DNA from: Rhodospirillales bacterium
Lineage (GTDB): Bacteria > Pseudomonadota > Alphaproteobacteria > Reyranellales > Reyranellaceae
Assembly: GCA_016699855.1 (NCBI GenBank)
Contig: CP064988.1
Coordinates: 2,694,501 to 2,758,500 of the forward strand
Direction: 5' to 3'
DNA length: 64,000 nucleotides
The position numbers and the translations under genes were made by a program. Shown piece after piece: positions 43,743-52,483 of this stretch. Each line of letters starts with the position of its first letter. Position 1 is the first letter of the stretch. The notes under the pieces are model-generated. The model had not been told where the DNA came from. It did no database searches and saw nothing but the letters and a program-made list of their open reading frames with translations.

Positions 43743-44582
43743 TCAACGCTGCCGCGCCGGACAGAAGAAGGTCGACCGCCCGGCCTGGGTGAAGCGTTTG
43801 ACCCCCTTGCCGCAGTCGCAGCCCGGGCACGGCCGGCCCTCGCGGTCGTAGACGGCGAAGCGCGTCTGGAAATAGCCCAGCTCGCCATCGGGCTGGACGT
43901 GGTCGCGCAAGGTCGAGCCGCCATCGAGGATCGACCGTTCCAGCACCGCCCGGATCGCCGCCGCGAGCCGGTCGGCGCGCTCGCCGCGGACCGTGCGCGC
44001 CAGCCGTTTCGGCGAGATCCCGGAATCGAACAGCGCCTCGCAGGCGTAGATGTTGCCGACTCCGACCAGCACGCGTTGGTCCAGCAGGGCGCTCTTGATC
44101 GGCGTCTTCTTCCCGGCCAGCCGCGCCGCCAGCGCCGGCCCGTCGAACTCGGGCTCCAAGGGCTCCGGCCCCAAACCTTTGAACAGTTTGTGCTTTCCGA
44201 TCTCGTGGTCGGGTACCAGCAGCATCAGGCCGAACCGCCGCGCGTCGTTGAAACGGATCTGCCAGCCATCGTCTGTGTCGAACACGACGTGGTCGTGGGT
44301 CTCGAACGGGCGCTCGTTCGCCATCCCCGTGGGCATCACGGTCATCCGGCCGGACATGCCGAGATGCACCACCAGCGTGTCGCCGCCCTCGAACCGCCAC
44401 AGCATGTATTTGGCGCGCCGTTCCAGAGCGGCGATCATCCGCCCTTCGAGCCGCTGAGCGAAACGCGCGGGCAGCGGTAGACGCAAATCCTTGCGGCGCT
44501 GCGTGAGGCGAAGGATGCGGCGTCCGACCAGCCGCGGGACGAGACCGCGGCGCACGGTTTCCACTTCGGGGAGCTCGGGCAT
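43743..44582 (-). CDS. mutM: Formamidopyrimidine-DNA glycosylase MutM/Fpg
   Basis: This 279-residue repair glycosylase begins MPELPEVETVRRGL, with the catalytic Pro2 and Glu3. It has HLGMSGRM, VGVGNIYACEALF (H2TH region) and a C-terminal zinc-finger region with CPGCDCG and GRSTFFCPARQR. It excises 8-oxoguanine and nicks the strand. The last expected zinc ligand (the second Cys of a CPxC pair) reads Arg here, while an extra Cys lies in CDC. Divergent from the endonuclease/phosphatase-family gene. Confidence 0.97.
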   Translation of the reverse strand: MPELPEVETVRRGLVPRLVGRRILRLTQRRKDLRLPLPARFAQRLEGRMIAALERRAKYMLWRFEGGDTLVVHLGMSGRMTVMPTGMANERPFETHDHVVFDTDDGWQIRFNDARRFGLMLLVPDHEIGKHKLFKGLGPEPLEPEFDGPALAARLAGKKTPIKSALLDQRVLVGVGNIYACEALFDSGISPKRLARTVRGERADRLAAAIRAVLERSILDGGSTLRDHVQPDGELGYFQTRFAVYDREGRPCPGCDCGKGVKRFTQAGRSTFFCPARQR

Positions 44583-44640
44583 CTGAATCCGGACGTTCGC
44601 GCGCGGCTGCGCGGGCGACCTACATGCTACGCTCGGCGCC

Positions 44641-45672
44641 GTGCCGCAATCATCCTCTACACCTCGACCGTCAACGTCGGGTCGATCGCTGCTGCGCCCG
44701 CTGGTCGTGATCGGCTGCTATCTCGCGACCGGCCTGGCGCTGCTGGCGCAGGCCGGCCGTCACTGGCGTCCATTGGAGCTTTACGCCGAACTGAGCGCGC
44801 AGATCGCGACGGCGTGCGTCGTGGCCGCGCTCGTCGCGGTTTTGTTCCGCGTCCGCCACGCGACGGTCGTGGCCTCGATCGGCGCGGCCGCCTTGGCGGT
44901 CGTGGTCGTCCCGGCGTTCCTGCCGCCGCCGGTCGCGCCTCCCGGCGCGGCGCCGAAAACGCGCATCGTCTGGGCGAATCTGCAGAATTGGACCACCGGC
45001 GCGCCGGCGCTGGCGCGTCTGCTCGACGAGGAGCGGCCGGACATCGCCGTCCTGACCGAGCTCTCTGCCCATCACGAGCGCGCCGCAAGCGACCGTCGCG
45101 CGGCGTATCCCTTCCAGTCGTCGTTTCCGCAACGCAGCGCCTTCGATCTGCTGCTCGTGAGCCGGCGCGCGCCGACGACATTCCGCATGGACCGTCGGCA
45201 TGGGGCCGATTTCCCGGTCATGGAGGCGCGGTTCTGCGGCGACGGCGTGGACGCGCCGTGCCTCGCAATCATCGGCCTGCACGCGCCCCGCCCGGAGCTT
45301 CCCGGCGGCCTCCTCGGCGTGCCGCCGGACCGCCGCGACGCCTCGCTCGCTTTGGCGGCGGAGTTCGCCGGCGCGCGGATCGCGGCCGGCGACCGAGTGA
45401 TCTTGCTGGGCGATCTCAACACGACTCCATTCTCGATCGCCTTCCGTCGGATGCTGGCGGCGGGCGGCCTCGTGGATTCCGCGATGGTGCCGGCCGAGTC
45501 GCCGCGCCGGCCGCTGCCGACGTGGTTCTCCGCCCTGCCGGCGGCGGGATTGGCGATCGACCACGCGCTGATCGGCCCCGGAATCGCTGTGGTCGATCGG
45601 CGGTTGGGGCCGGATATCGGCTCCGACCATCGGCCACTGGTCATCGACGTCAGGTTGCCGGATGGCCGCTGA
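44641..45672 (+). CDS. Membrane-anchored endonuclease/exonuclease/phosphatase family protein
   Basis: This 343-residue protein has three membrane helices in the first 105 residues (about 21-38, 48-68 and 77-97) and a periplasm-facing EEP domain. The EEP motifs are IVWANLQNW, TELS, LLGDLNTTPFS and the terminal GSDHRPLVIDV. The fold cleaves phosphodiesters or phosphomonoesters; with this membrane layout a lipid or extracellular nucleic acid substrate is possible. The start is a GTG at 44641; no earlier start fits. It is divergent from mutM, marking the switch in gene direction in this region. Confidence 0.88.
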   Translation: MPQSSSTPRPSTSGRSLLRPLVVIGCYLATGLALLAQAGRHWRPLELYAELSAQIATACVVAALVAVLFRVRHATVVASIGAAALAVVVVPAFLPPPVAPPGAAPKTRIVWANLQNWTTGAPALARLLDEERPDIAVLTELSAHHERAASDRRAAYPFQSSFPQRSAFDLLLVSRRAPTTFRMDRRHGADFPVMEARFCGDGVDAPCLAIIGLHAPRPELPGGLLGVPPDRRDASLALAAEFAGARIAAGDRVILLGDLNTTPFSIAFRRMLAAGGLVDSAMVPAESPRRPLPTWFSALPAAGLAIDHALIGPGIAVVDRRLGPDIGSDHRPLVIDVRLPDGR

Positions 45673-45751
45673 TCGCCAGCCTGGGCGGAGCGCAAACGCC
45701 GCGGCCGCGGTCCATGGCGCGCCGGCCGGCGGGCCTTTATATCTGGGCCCC

Positions 45752-46531
45752 ATGACGCCCGAACCCACTCTCCCGAGCGACGCCGCCGCGTCGGAAACGG
45801 CGTCCTTCGGATTCCGCGAGGTTCCGGCCGAGGCCAAGGCCGGAATGGTGCGCCAGGTCTTCGATAGCGTCGCCGCGCGATACGACGTCATGAACGACCT
45901 GATGTCGCTGGGCGTGCACCGCCTCTGGAAGAGCGCGATGGTCGACGCCTTGGCGCCGCGCCCCGGCATGGCGCTGGTCGACGTCGCCGGCGGCACCGGC
46001 GACATTGCGTTCCGGCTCCACGCCCGCACTGGCGGCGCCGCGCCGGTCACCGTCTGCGATATCAACCACGCCATGCTCTCGGTCGGGCGCGACCGGGCGA
46101 CGGATCGCGGCATCCTGAGCGGACTGTCCTGGGTCGCGGGCGACGCCGAGACGCTGCCGTTCGCGGACCGCCGGTTCGACGCCTACACCATCGCGTTCGG
46201 TCTGCGGAACGTGACCCGTATCGACCGCGCGCTTGCCGAGGCGCGCCGCGTGCTGCGGCCGGGCGGCCGGTTCCTGTGCCTCGAGTTCAGCCGCGTCGTG
46301 GTGCCCGTGCTCGACCGGATCTACGATGGCTACTCGGCGACGATGCTGCCGACCCTTGGCGGGCTGGTCGCGGGCGACAAGGAATCATACCGCTATCTGC
46401 ATGAGAGCATCCGGCGGCATCCGCCACAGCAGAAGCTGGCGGACATGATGACGGCGGCGGGCTTCGCGCGCGCGTCGTGGCGCAATTTCTCGGGCGGCAT
46501 CGTCGCGCTCCACAGCGGCTGGCGCGTGTGA
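45752..46531 (+). CDS. ubiE: Ubiquinone/menaquinone methyltransferase UbiE
   Basis: This 259-residue SAM-dependent methyltransferase has FGFREVPAEAKAGMVRQVF before the core, motif I VDVAGGTGDIAFRL, DINHAMLSVGRDRA and FGLRNVTRIDRALAEARRVL. The family ending is NFSGGIVALHSGWRV. It methylates the C2 position of the benzoquinone ring in ubiquinone synthesis. A TATATC box lies eight bases before the ATG and there is no Shine-Dalgarno sequence, so the message may be leaderless. ubiB follows 59 bases later. Confidence 0.97.
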   Translation: MTPEPTLPSDAAASETASFGFREVPAEAKAGMVRQVFDSVAARYDVMNDLMSLGVHRLWKSAMVDALAPRPGMALVDVAGGTGDIAFRLHARTGGAAPVTVCDINHAMLSVGRDRATDRGILSGLSWVAGDAETLPFADRRFDAYTIAFGLRNVTRIDRALAEARRVLRPGGRFLCLEFSRVVVPVLDRIYDGYSATMLPTLGGLVAGDKESYRYLHESIRRHPPQQKLADMMTAAGFARASWRNFSGGIVALHSGWRV

Positions 46532-46590
46532 TGGACCGCCACCGCCGCCAGTTCAGGTATCGCGCGAAACCGCGTCCGGTGGCGGCGTAG

Positions 46591-48123
46591 ATGTTCCGCT
46601 CGCTCCGCAATGGCGTCCGTCTGGCGCGGCTGGCCTTCACGCTCGCCCGCCACGACGCGCTGTTTCCGCTGGAGACGCTCGGCGTCGCGCCGGGGCTGGT
46701 CGCCGTCGCGCGGCTCGCGAGGCGGCGCGACGATCCGCGGCGCCCCGGAGAGAGGCTCGCGGCGGCGTTCACCGACATGGGGCCGAGCTTCATCAAGTTC
46801 GGCCAGGCGATGTCGACCCGCGCCGACCTGCTCAACGAGGAGGTCGCGCTCGACCTCGGCCAGCTCGCCGACCATCTGGCGCCGTTTCCCGGCGCCGAGG
46901 CGCGGCGCATCGTCGAGTCGGAGCTGGGCGCGCCGATAGCGGCGCTGTTCGCGTCGTTCGACGACGTCCCGGTGGCGGCGGCGTCGATCGCGCAGGTCCA
47001 CTACGCGACCACGACCGACGGGCGCGAGGTCGCCGTCAAGGTGCTGCGCCCCGGCATCGAGGCGGCGTTCGCCCGCGATCTCGACCTGTTCTACTGGCTG
47101 GCGGGGCTGGTCGAGCGCGCCCAGCCGCGGTTCCGCCGGCTGCGGCCGGTGGAGTCCGTGCGCGCCTTCGCCGACGTCGTGCGCATCGAGATGGACCTGC
47201 GCATGGAGGCGGCGGCGGCGCAGGAGCTCGGCGACAATTTCGCCGGCGATCCGGGCTACCGCACGCCGGCGATCGACTGGGACCGCACGGCGCGACGCGT
47301 GCTGACGATGGAGCGCGTGCGCGGCATCCCGATCGGCGACCGCGACCGGCTGCTGGCCGCGGGGCACGATCTCGACGCGGTGCTGCGCAAGAGCGCCGAG
47401 GCGTTCTTCTTCCAGGTGTTCCGCGACGGCTTCTTCCACGGCGACATGCACGGCGGCAACGCCTTCGTCGACGAGGGCGGCGGCATCGTGCCGGTCGATT
47501 TCGGCATCATGGGCCGCGTCGACACCGCCACGCGGGGCTATCTCGCCGAGCTGCTCGTCGCCTTCCTGCGGCGCGACTACGCCGCCGTCGCCGAGGTGCA
47601 GTTCCGCGCCGGCTACGTGCCGCCCGACAAATCCGTGGAGTTGTTCGCGCAGGCCTGCCGCTCGATCGGCGAGCCGATCTTCGGCAAGCCGTCGAACCAG
47701 ATCTCGATCGCCCGCCTGCTGGCGCAGCTTCTGCGCGTCACCGAGCAGTTCGAGATGCAGGCGCAGCCGCAGCTGCTGCTGCTCCAGAAGACGATGCTTA
47801 TGGCCGAGGGCATGGGCACCAAGCTCAATCCCGACGTCAACATCTGGGAGCTGTCGCGGCCGCTGATCGAGGACTGGATGCGCACGCATTTCGGCCCGCG
47901 TGCGCGGCTGGAACGCGCCGCCGGCGAGACGCTGGACGGCATCCGCAAGCTGCCGCGCCTGGTCGACGCGCTGGAGCAGGTCGCCGAGCGGGAACGCCGC
48001 CGCGCCGAGCGCGAGCTGGCGGCGGCCGGGCCCGACCGTCCAAACCGCCGCCGTCTCGCCGATTTCTCGTGGATCGCGGCCTTCATCGCCGCGGCCGCCG
48101 CCGTCGCGGCGTGGTGGCGGTGA
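46591..48123 (+). CDS. ubiB: UbiB, atypical kinase for ubiquinone synthesis
   Basis: This 510-residue ABC1/UbiB-type kinase-like protein has the KxGQ-type motif FIKFGQAMSTRADLL, the Ala-rich loop VPVAAASIAQVH, the catalytic-loop equivalent FFHGDMHGGNAFVDE and the metal-binding VDFGIMGRVD. The C-terminus ends in a membrane helix (about 488-508). It is needed for aerobic ubiquinone synthesis at the inner membrane, where its ATPase activity probably helps extract precursors. It follows ubiE, the conserved order. A TSUP gene begins eight bases after it. Confidence 0.97.
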   Translation: MFRSLRNGVRLARLAFTLARHDALFPLETLGVAPGLVAVARLARRRDDPRRPGERLAAAFTDMGPSFIKFGQAMSTRADLLNEEVALDLGQLADHLAPFPGAEARRIVESELGAPIAALFASFDDVPVAAASIAQVHYATTTDGREVAVKVLRPGIEAAFARDLDLFYWLAGLVERAQPRFRRLRPVESVRAFADVVRIEMDLRMEAAAAQELGDNFAGDPGYRTPAIDWDRTARRVLTMERVRGIPIGDRDRLLAAGHDLDAVLRKSAEAFFFQVFRDGFFHGDMHGGNAFVDEGGGIVPVDFGIMGRVDTATRGYLAELLVAFLRRDYAAVAEVQFRAGYVPPDKSVELFAQACRSIGEPIFGKPSNQISIARLLAQLLRVTEQFEMQAQPQLLLLQKTMLMAEGMGTKLNPDVNIWELSRPLIEDWMRTHFGPRARLERAAGETLDGIRKLPRLVDALEQVAERERRRAERELAAAGPDRPNRRRLADFSWIAAFIAAAAAVAAWWR

Positions 48124-48130
48124 CGCGGGG

Positions 48131-48871
48131 ATGAGCTGGTCGCTCGCCGCGCTGGGCGTCGCGGTCTTCCTTGTCGCCGGCGGCGTGAAGGGACTGGTCG
48201 GCCTCGGCCTGCCCACGGTGTCGATCGCGCTGCTGGCCGTCGTCATGCCGGTGCCGGAGGCGATGGCGCTGCTGACGCTGCCGACCATCGTGACGAACGT
48301 CTGGCAGGCCGCGGTCGGCGGGCGCTTCATGCCGCTGGTTCGGCGGCTGTGGCCGTTGATCCTCACGGTCTGCGTCGTCGTCTGGCTGACGGTGTCGTTC
48401 GTGGGCCGCAAGGCGCCGACCTGGGCGATGCCCGTGCTCGGCGCGGTGCTGATCGTCTACGGCGCTATGGGGCTGGGGAAGCTTCGCTTCCATGTCGCCG
48501 AGCGCTGGGAGCGCTGGGCGTCGGTGCCGGTCGGCGCCGCCAGCGGGTTCGTCGCCGGCATCGTCGGCGTGCCGATCATCCCGCTGATGCCCTATCTCCA
48601 GGCTCTGGAGATGAAACCGGCGGAGCTCGTGCAGGCGCTGGGCATCGTGCTGTGCGCGGTGATGATCACGATCACCGCGACGCTGGCCGGCTACGGCGTC
48701 CTCGACGCTCCCCGCGCGGCGGTGTCGGCGGCCGCGGTGGTGCCGGCGATGGCCGGCATGTGGTGCGGCCAGCGGGTCCGGCGCCGCCTGTCGGTCGACC
48801 AGTTCCGGGTGGTGGTGTTCGTCGCGCTCCTGCTGCTCGGCGTGCACGCGGTGCTGAAGTCGCTCTATTGA
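48131..48871 (+). CDS. TauE/SafE (TSUP) family transporter, second type
   Basis: This 246-residue protein has about eight membrane helices and TSUP features: GGVKGLVGLGLPTVSIALL at the start and GAASGFVAGIVGVPIIPLMP in the second half. It is shorter and only distantly like the TSUP protein at 21162, so it is not a recent duplicate. Substrates of the family are sulfite, sulfonates and organosulfur anions. The ATG at 48131 lies eight bases past the ubiB stop; cotranscription is likely, though a functional link to ubiquinone is not evident. Confidence 0.9.
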   Translation: MSWSLAALGVAVFLVAGGVKGLVGLGLPTVSIALLAVVMPVPEAMALLTLPTIVTNVWQAAVGGRFMPLVRRLWPLILTVCVVVWLTVSFVGRKAPTWAMPVLGAVLIVYGAMGLGKLRFHVAERWERWASVPVGAASGFVAGIVGVPIIPLMPYLQALEMKPAELVQALGIVLCAVMITITATLAGYGVLDAPRAAVSAAAVVPAMAGMWCGQRVRRRLSVDQFRVVVFVALLLLGVHAVLKSLY

Positions 48872-48956
48872 GGCGTCCCCGCCGCGATGGACAGCGACCG
48901 CGGCGCGGCGCTAGCCTCGACGCCTCTCGTTTCCATAGCCGGCGGGGAGCCGCGCC

Positions 48957-49904
48957 ATGCCGCTGACCAAAGTCACCGATCTCGCCTACGTGCGCCTCGG
49001 CGCGCCCGATCTCGACGCCATGGAGACGTTCCTCGTCGATTTCGGGCTGATCCGCGCCGCGCGCACCGAGAACGCGCTGTACATGCGCGGCACCGACTCG
49101 CCGCACCACGTCCACATCGCGGAGAAGGGCCCGCCCCGGTTCCTCGCCATCGGTTACCACGCCGGCTCGATGGCCGATCTCGAGCGCCTCGCCGCGGCGC
49201 CGGGCGCCTCCGCCGTCGAGGCGGTCGACGATCCCGGCGGTGGCCACCGCGTGCGGCTGCGCGAGCCCAACGGCTACGCCATCGAGGTGGTGCACGGCAT
49301 GCTGCGCCTCGACCCGATCGCGGCTCCGCGCCAGTTGCTGAACTCCGGCGACGAGCCGCTGCGGCGCGCCGGGCGTCTGATGCGTCTGCCGCCGTCGCCC
49401 GCGCCCGTGAAGCGCATCGGCCACGCCGTGCTAAGCACGCCGATCGTCGCGGAGACGGTCAAATGGTTCCGCGACACGCTCGGATTCATCGGCTCGGACG
49501 ATGTCTACGCCGGCGCCAAGGAGAATGTCATCGGGTCGTTCAACCGCCTCGACCGCGGCGACGAATACGTCGATCACCACGTGTTCTTCGCCGTGCACAA
49601 CGACCGCGCCGGGCTCAACCACGTGTCCTACGAGGTCCCCGACGTCGACGCCGTGCTCAAGGACCACGCGCATCTGAAGTCGCTCGGCAGATACGAGCAC
49701 ATGTGGGGCGTGGGACGCCATCTGCTCGGCAGCCAGGTGTACGATTACTGGTCCGACCCGTGGGGCCGCGTGCACGAGCGCTGGGCCGACACCGACCGGC
49801 TGAACGCCTCCGACGGTTCGAACCTCCTGAGTGTCGAGGACGGCTTCCAGTCGCAATGGGGTGAACCGCCGCCTGAGAAGTTTTTGCGCAACGTGAGCCA
49901 ATAG
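48957..49904 (+). CDS. VOC family protein (extradiol ring-cleavage dioxygenase-like)
   Basis: This 315-residue protein has two glyoxalase-like halves, as in type I extradiol dioxygenases such as 2,3-dihydroxybiphenyl dioxygenase. The second half carries probable iron ligands: His in IGHAVLSTP, His in LNHVSYEV and Glu in VHERWAD. The pattern DYWSDPWGRVHERW is strongly conserved in this group. It should cleave a catechol-type ring using Fe(II), but the substrate is unknown and no other catechol-pathway genes lie nearby. Confidence 0.88.
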   Translation: MPLTKVTDLAYVRLGAPDLDAMETFLVDFGLIRAARTENALYMRGTDSPHHVHIAEKGPPRFLAIGYHAGSMADLERLAAAPGASAVEAVDDPGGGHRVRLREPNGYAIEVVHGMLRLDPIAAPRQLLNSGDEPLRRAGRLMRLPPSPAPVKRIGHAVLSTPIVAETVKWFRDTLGFIGSDDVYAGAKENVIGSFNRLDRGDEYVDHHVFFAVHNDRAGLNHVSYEVPDVDAVLKDHAHLKSLGRYEHMWGVGRHLLGSQVYDYWSDPWGRVHERWADTDRLNASDGSNLLSVEDGFQSQWGEPPPEKFLRNVSQ

Positions 49905-50002
49905 TCCCGTCGGCACGCCACGGGTCCTTGCCCTCGCGGCGCCCTGATCCTTCGGCTAGAGTGGCCGCCCGCCGGCGATGGTCGCCGGCCGCGCGATTGA
50001 CC

Positions 50003-52117
50003 ATGACAGACCGCAAGAAGCCCGACCCTCCGTCCGTGATCCCCCGCGACGCCGTACCGCGCCGCGCCGGGCAGTCGAGCGTGCGCTTGGAGCCGGTGCC
50101 GCCGTCGCCCGTCGCGGCGAAGGAGCCGGTCGCCGAGGTGCCGTCGCTCGACGAGATTTTCGCGGATTCCGGGACGGAGGCCGCGCCGATTGGCACGGCG
50201 GGAAAGGTGCTTGAAGGCGGTCCGGCGACGGAGGCGACGCCCGCGTCCGCGCCGTCCGGGGCGGCGACCGGCGACACGCCGTTGCTTCTGACCGAGGAAC
50301 ACGCCGCCCCCGCGCCGGCCAAGGCGGCGCCTGCGGCCGCTGAAGGCGCCGCCGCTGTGTCGCCCGACCCGGCGGCCGCGGAGGATAAACCGACGGAATC
50401 CGGCGCTGATCCGGCCGTCTCGGCTGAATCCGCCCCGCCGCCGGCCGAAGCCACGCCCTCGCCGGCATCGGAGTCCGCGGCGATCGCGAAACCAGTTGGA
50501 GCCTCCAGCGGTCCGGCCGACGATGCCGCCGTCGGTGCCAAAGCGACCGCCGCCGACGCCGTGTCGGCCGAATCGATGAACCGGATTCTCGCGCGCGGGC
50601 GGACGACGGCCACCGCCGAGGGGCCGTCTGAATCCGCCGCCAAGACGCCGGAGGGCGGCGCCACGCCGCTCGATGTCGAGGCGATCGAGCGCCGCGCCCG
50701 CATCCTGACGGCCGGCCGGACCGCGGCGGCGGAGCAGGAGCGCCCGCGCTCTATGATGCCGCGCGTCCTCGCCGGCGTCGTGGTGGTGGCGATCGCGGCC
50801 GGCGGCGCCTGGTGGTACTTCAAGCCCAAGAAGGTCAAGGCGCCGCGCCAGCCGACGCAGGCCGAACAGTCCACGGGTGAACCCGCCAAGACCGGCGCCG
50901 CGCCTTCCGCGACCAAGCCGGAGGCGACGGCGGCGACCACGCCGCCAGCGCCGAAGCCACCGGCGCCAGCGGCGCCAGCGGAACCGCCGCCGCCGGCCGC
51001 GTCCACCGCCGCGCCCGCGGCGCCGGCCGCGGCATCCCCCCCGGAGGCGCCACCGCAGCCCAAGATTCCGCGCGCCGAACTCCCGGCCGTGTCGATCGAC
51101 GCTTTGCGGCGCATGGCCGAGGCCGGCGATCTCGACGCGATCGAGGAGCTGGCGTTCCGCTACATCCGCGGCACCGGCGTGCCGGCCGACCCGGTCGAAG
51201 GCGGCCGCTGGCTGCGGCGCGCCGCCGACAGCGGCGTGGTGTCGGCGATCTTCAATGTCGGCGTCATGCTCGAGCGCGGCGTCGGCGTCCCGGCCGATCC
51301 CGCCGGGGCGCGCGAGTGGTACGCGCGCGCCGGCGCGGCGGGCGAGCCGCGCGGCTGGAACAATCTCGGCATGATGCTGCGCGACGGCATCGGCGGACCG
51401 GCCGATCCGCAGCGCGCGCACGACACGCTGCTGTTGGCCGCCCGTCTCGGCCTGACGCGCGCGATGTTCATGCTCGGGGAGATGCACGAGCGCGGCAATT
51501 CCGCGATCCGCGTGGATCCGACAACCGCGGTCGTGTGGTACGCGATGACCGGCCATTTCGACCGGGCGCGGCCGGAGCCGGAGAACGCCGCCATCGTCGT
51601 GGCGGCCGACGCCAAGGTCGTCGAGCTGCAGCGGACGCTGCCGGCGGCCGATCTCCAGCGCGCCCAGCGCATCGGCGAGGCGGAGTACCGCATCATCGTC
51701 GACACGATGCGCAACGCCGCGCGCGCGCGCGCCGCCGGCGCCATCGGCTTCGGTCCGCCCGCCGGCGCGTCGGGTCCGTCCTCGCCCGGCGCGTCGACGC
51801 CCGCCACCGGCGGCTTCGGACCGCCTCCGACCGGCCCCGCCGCCGCCACGCCGGCACCCCCGTCGGCCGTGCCGCCGCCCGCGGCCGCGAAGCCGGCGGC
51901 CCCCGCCGATCCGCGCGTCCGTCTGGTCGAGATCCAACGCATGCTCGCCTCGCTGAGCTTCTACAGCGGCGAGCCCGATGGCGTGATCGGACCGGCCACG
52001 CGCGCCGCGATCCGCGAGTTCGAGAAACTCGCCGGCATGCCGGAGACGGGCGAGCCGACCGCGGCGCTGCACGACGCCCTGCGCGAGCAGGTCGAGCTGA
52101 CCGGCCGGCCGCGCTGA
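50003..52117 (+). CDS. Sel1-repeat and peptidoglycan-binding protein
   Basis: The product is 704 residues. A long Ala/Pro/Glu-rich cytoplasmic part (1-250) precedes one membrane helix (about 252-271, VLAGVVVVAIAAGGAWWYF) and a Pro/Ala linker (275-365). Sel1-like repeats follow at about 378-520 (LAFRYIRGTGVPADPVEGGR and relatives). After a second low-complexity linker comes a PG_binding_1 domain (about 643-696, IQRMLASLSFYSGEPDGVIG). The layout resembles periplasmic scaffolds such as the PodJ group; the Sel1 repeats bind partners and the last domain binds peptidoglycan. The exact role is unknown. The ATG at 50003 opens the conserved charged start. Confidence 0.88.
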   Translation: MTDRKKPDPPSVIPRDAVPRRAGQSSVRLEPVPPSPVAAKEPVAEVPSLDEIFADSGTEAAPIGTAGKVLEGGPATEATPASAPSGAATGDTPLLLTEEHAAPAPAKAAPAAAEGAAAVSPDPAAAEDKPTESGADPAVSAESAPPPAEATPSPASESAAIAKPVGASSGPADDAAVGAKATAADAVSAESMNRILARGRTTATAEGPSESAAKTPEGGATPLDVEAIERRARILTAGRTAAAEQERPRSMMPRVLAGVVVVAIAAGGAWWYFKPKKVKAPRQPTQAEQSTGEPAKTGAAPSATKPEATAATTPPAPKPPAPAAPAEPPPPAASTAAPAAPAAASPPEAPPQPKIPRAELPAVSIDALRRMAEAGDLDAIEELAFRYIRGTGVPADPVEGGRWLRRAADSGVVSAIFNVGVMLERGVGVPADPAGAREWYARAGAAGEPRGWNNLGMMLRDGIGGPADPQRAHDTLLLAARLGLTRAMFMLGEMHERGNSAIRVDPTTAVVWYAMTGHFDRARPEPENAAIVVAADAKVVELQRTLPAADLQRAQRIGEAEYRIIVDTMRNAARARAAGAIGFGPPAGASGPSSPGASTPATGGFGPPPTGPAAATPAPPSAVPPPAAAKPAAPADPRVRLVEIQRMLASLSFYSGEPDGVIGPATRAAIREFEKLAGMPETGEPTAALHDALREQVELTGRPR

Positions 52118-52140
52118 CGGGTGGCGACGGAGGGCGGGAC

Positions 52141-52473
52141 ATGGCGCGACGTTGCGCGACCTACGCCGAGTTCTGGCCGTTCTATCTGCGGGAGCACGCC
52201 AAGCCGGCGACGCGCGCGGTCCACTACGTCGGCACCATCGCGTCGGCGGCGCTGCTGGTCGGCGCGATCGCCAGCCGTCAATGGTGGCTGCTGATCCTGG
52301 TGCCGCTGTTCGGCTACGGTCCGGCGTGGTTCGGACACTACGTCATCGAGCGGAACCGGCCGGCCACCTTCACGCACCCCTACTGGTCGCTGATCAGCGA
52401 CTACCGCATGTGCGGCCTGTTCCTGACCGGCCGCCTCGGCGACGAGCTGGAACGCCACCAGATCCGCGGCTGA
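52141..52473 (+). CDS. DUF962 (Mpo1-like) family membrane protein
   Basis: This 110-residue protein matches DUF962: FWPFYLREHAKPATRAVHYV at the start, two hydrophobic helices (about 28-62) and the signature GHYVIERNRPATFTHP, then SLISDYRM. The yeast relative Mpo1 is an iron-dependent alpha-dioxygenase of 2-hydroxy fatty acids, with conserved His residues (here in VHYVG, FGHYV and FTHPYW). Whether the bacterial protein has that activity is not known to me. It lies 23 bases after the Sel1 gene and converges with murJ. Confidence 0.9.
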   Translation: MARRCATYAEFWPFYLREHAKPATRAVHYVGTIASAALLVGAIASRQWWLLILVPLFGYGPAWFGHYVIERNRPATFTHPYWSLISDYRMCGLFLTGRLGDELERHQIRG

Positions 52474-52483
52474 GCGTCCGTCG

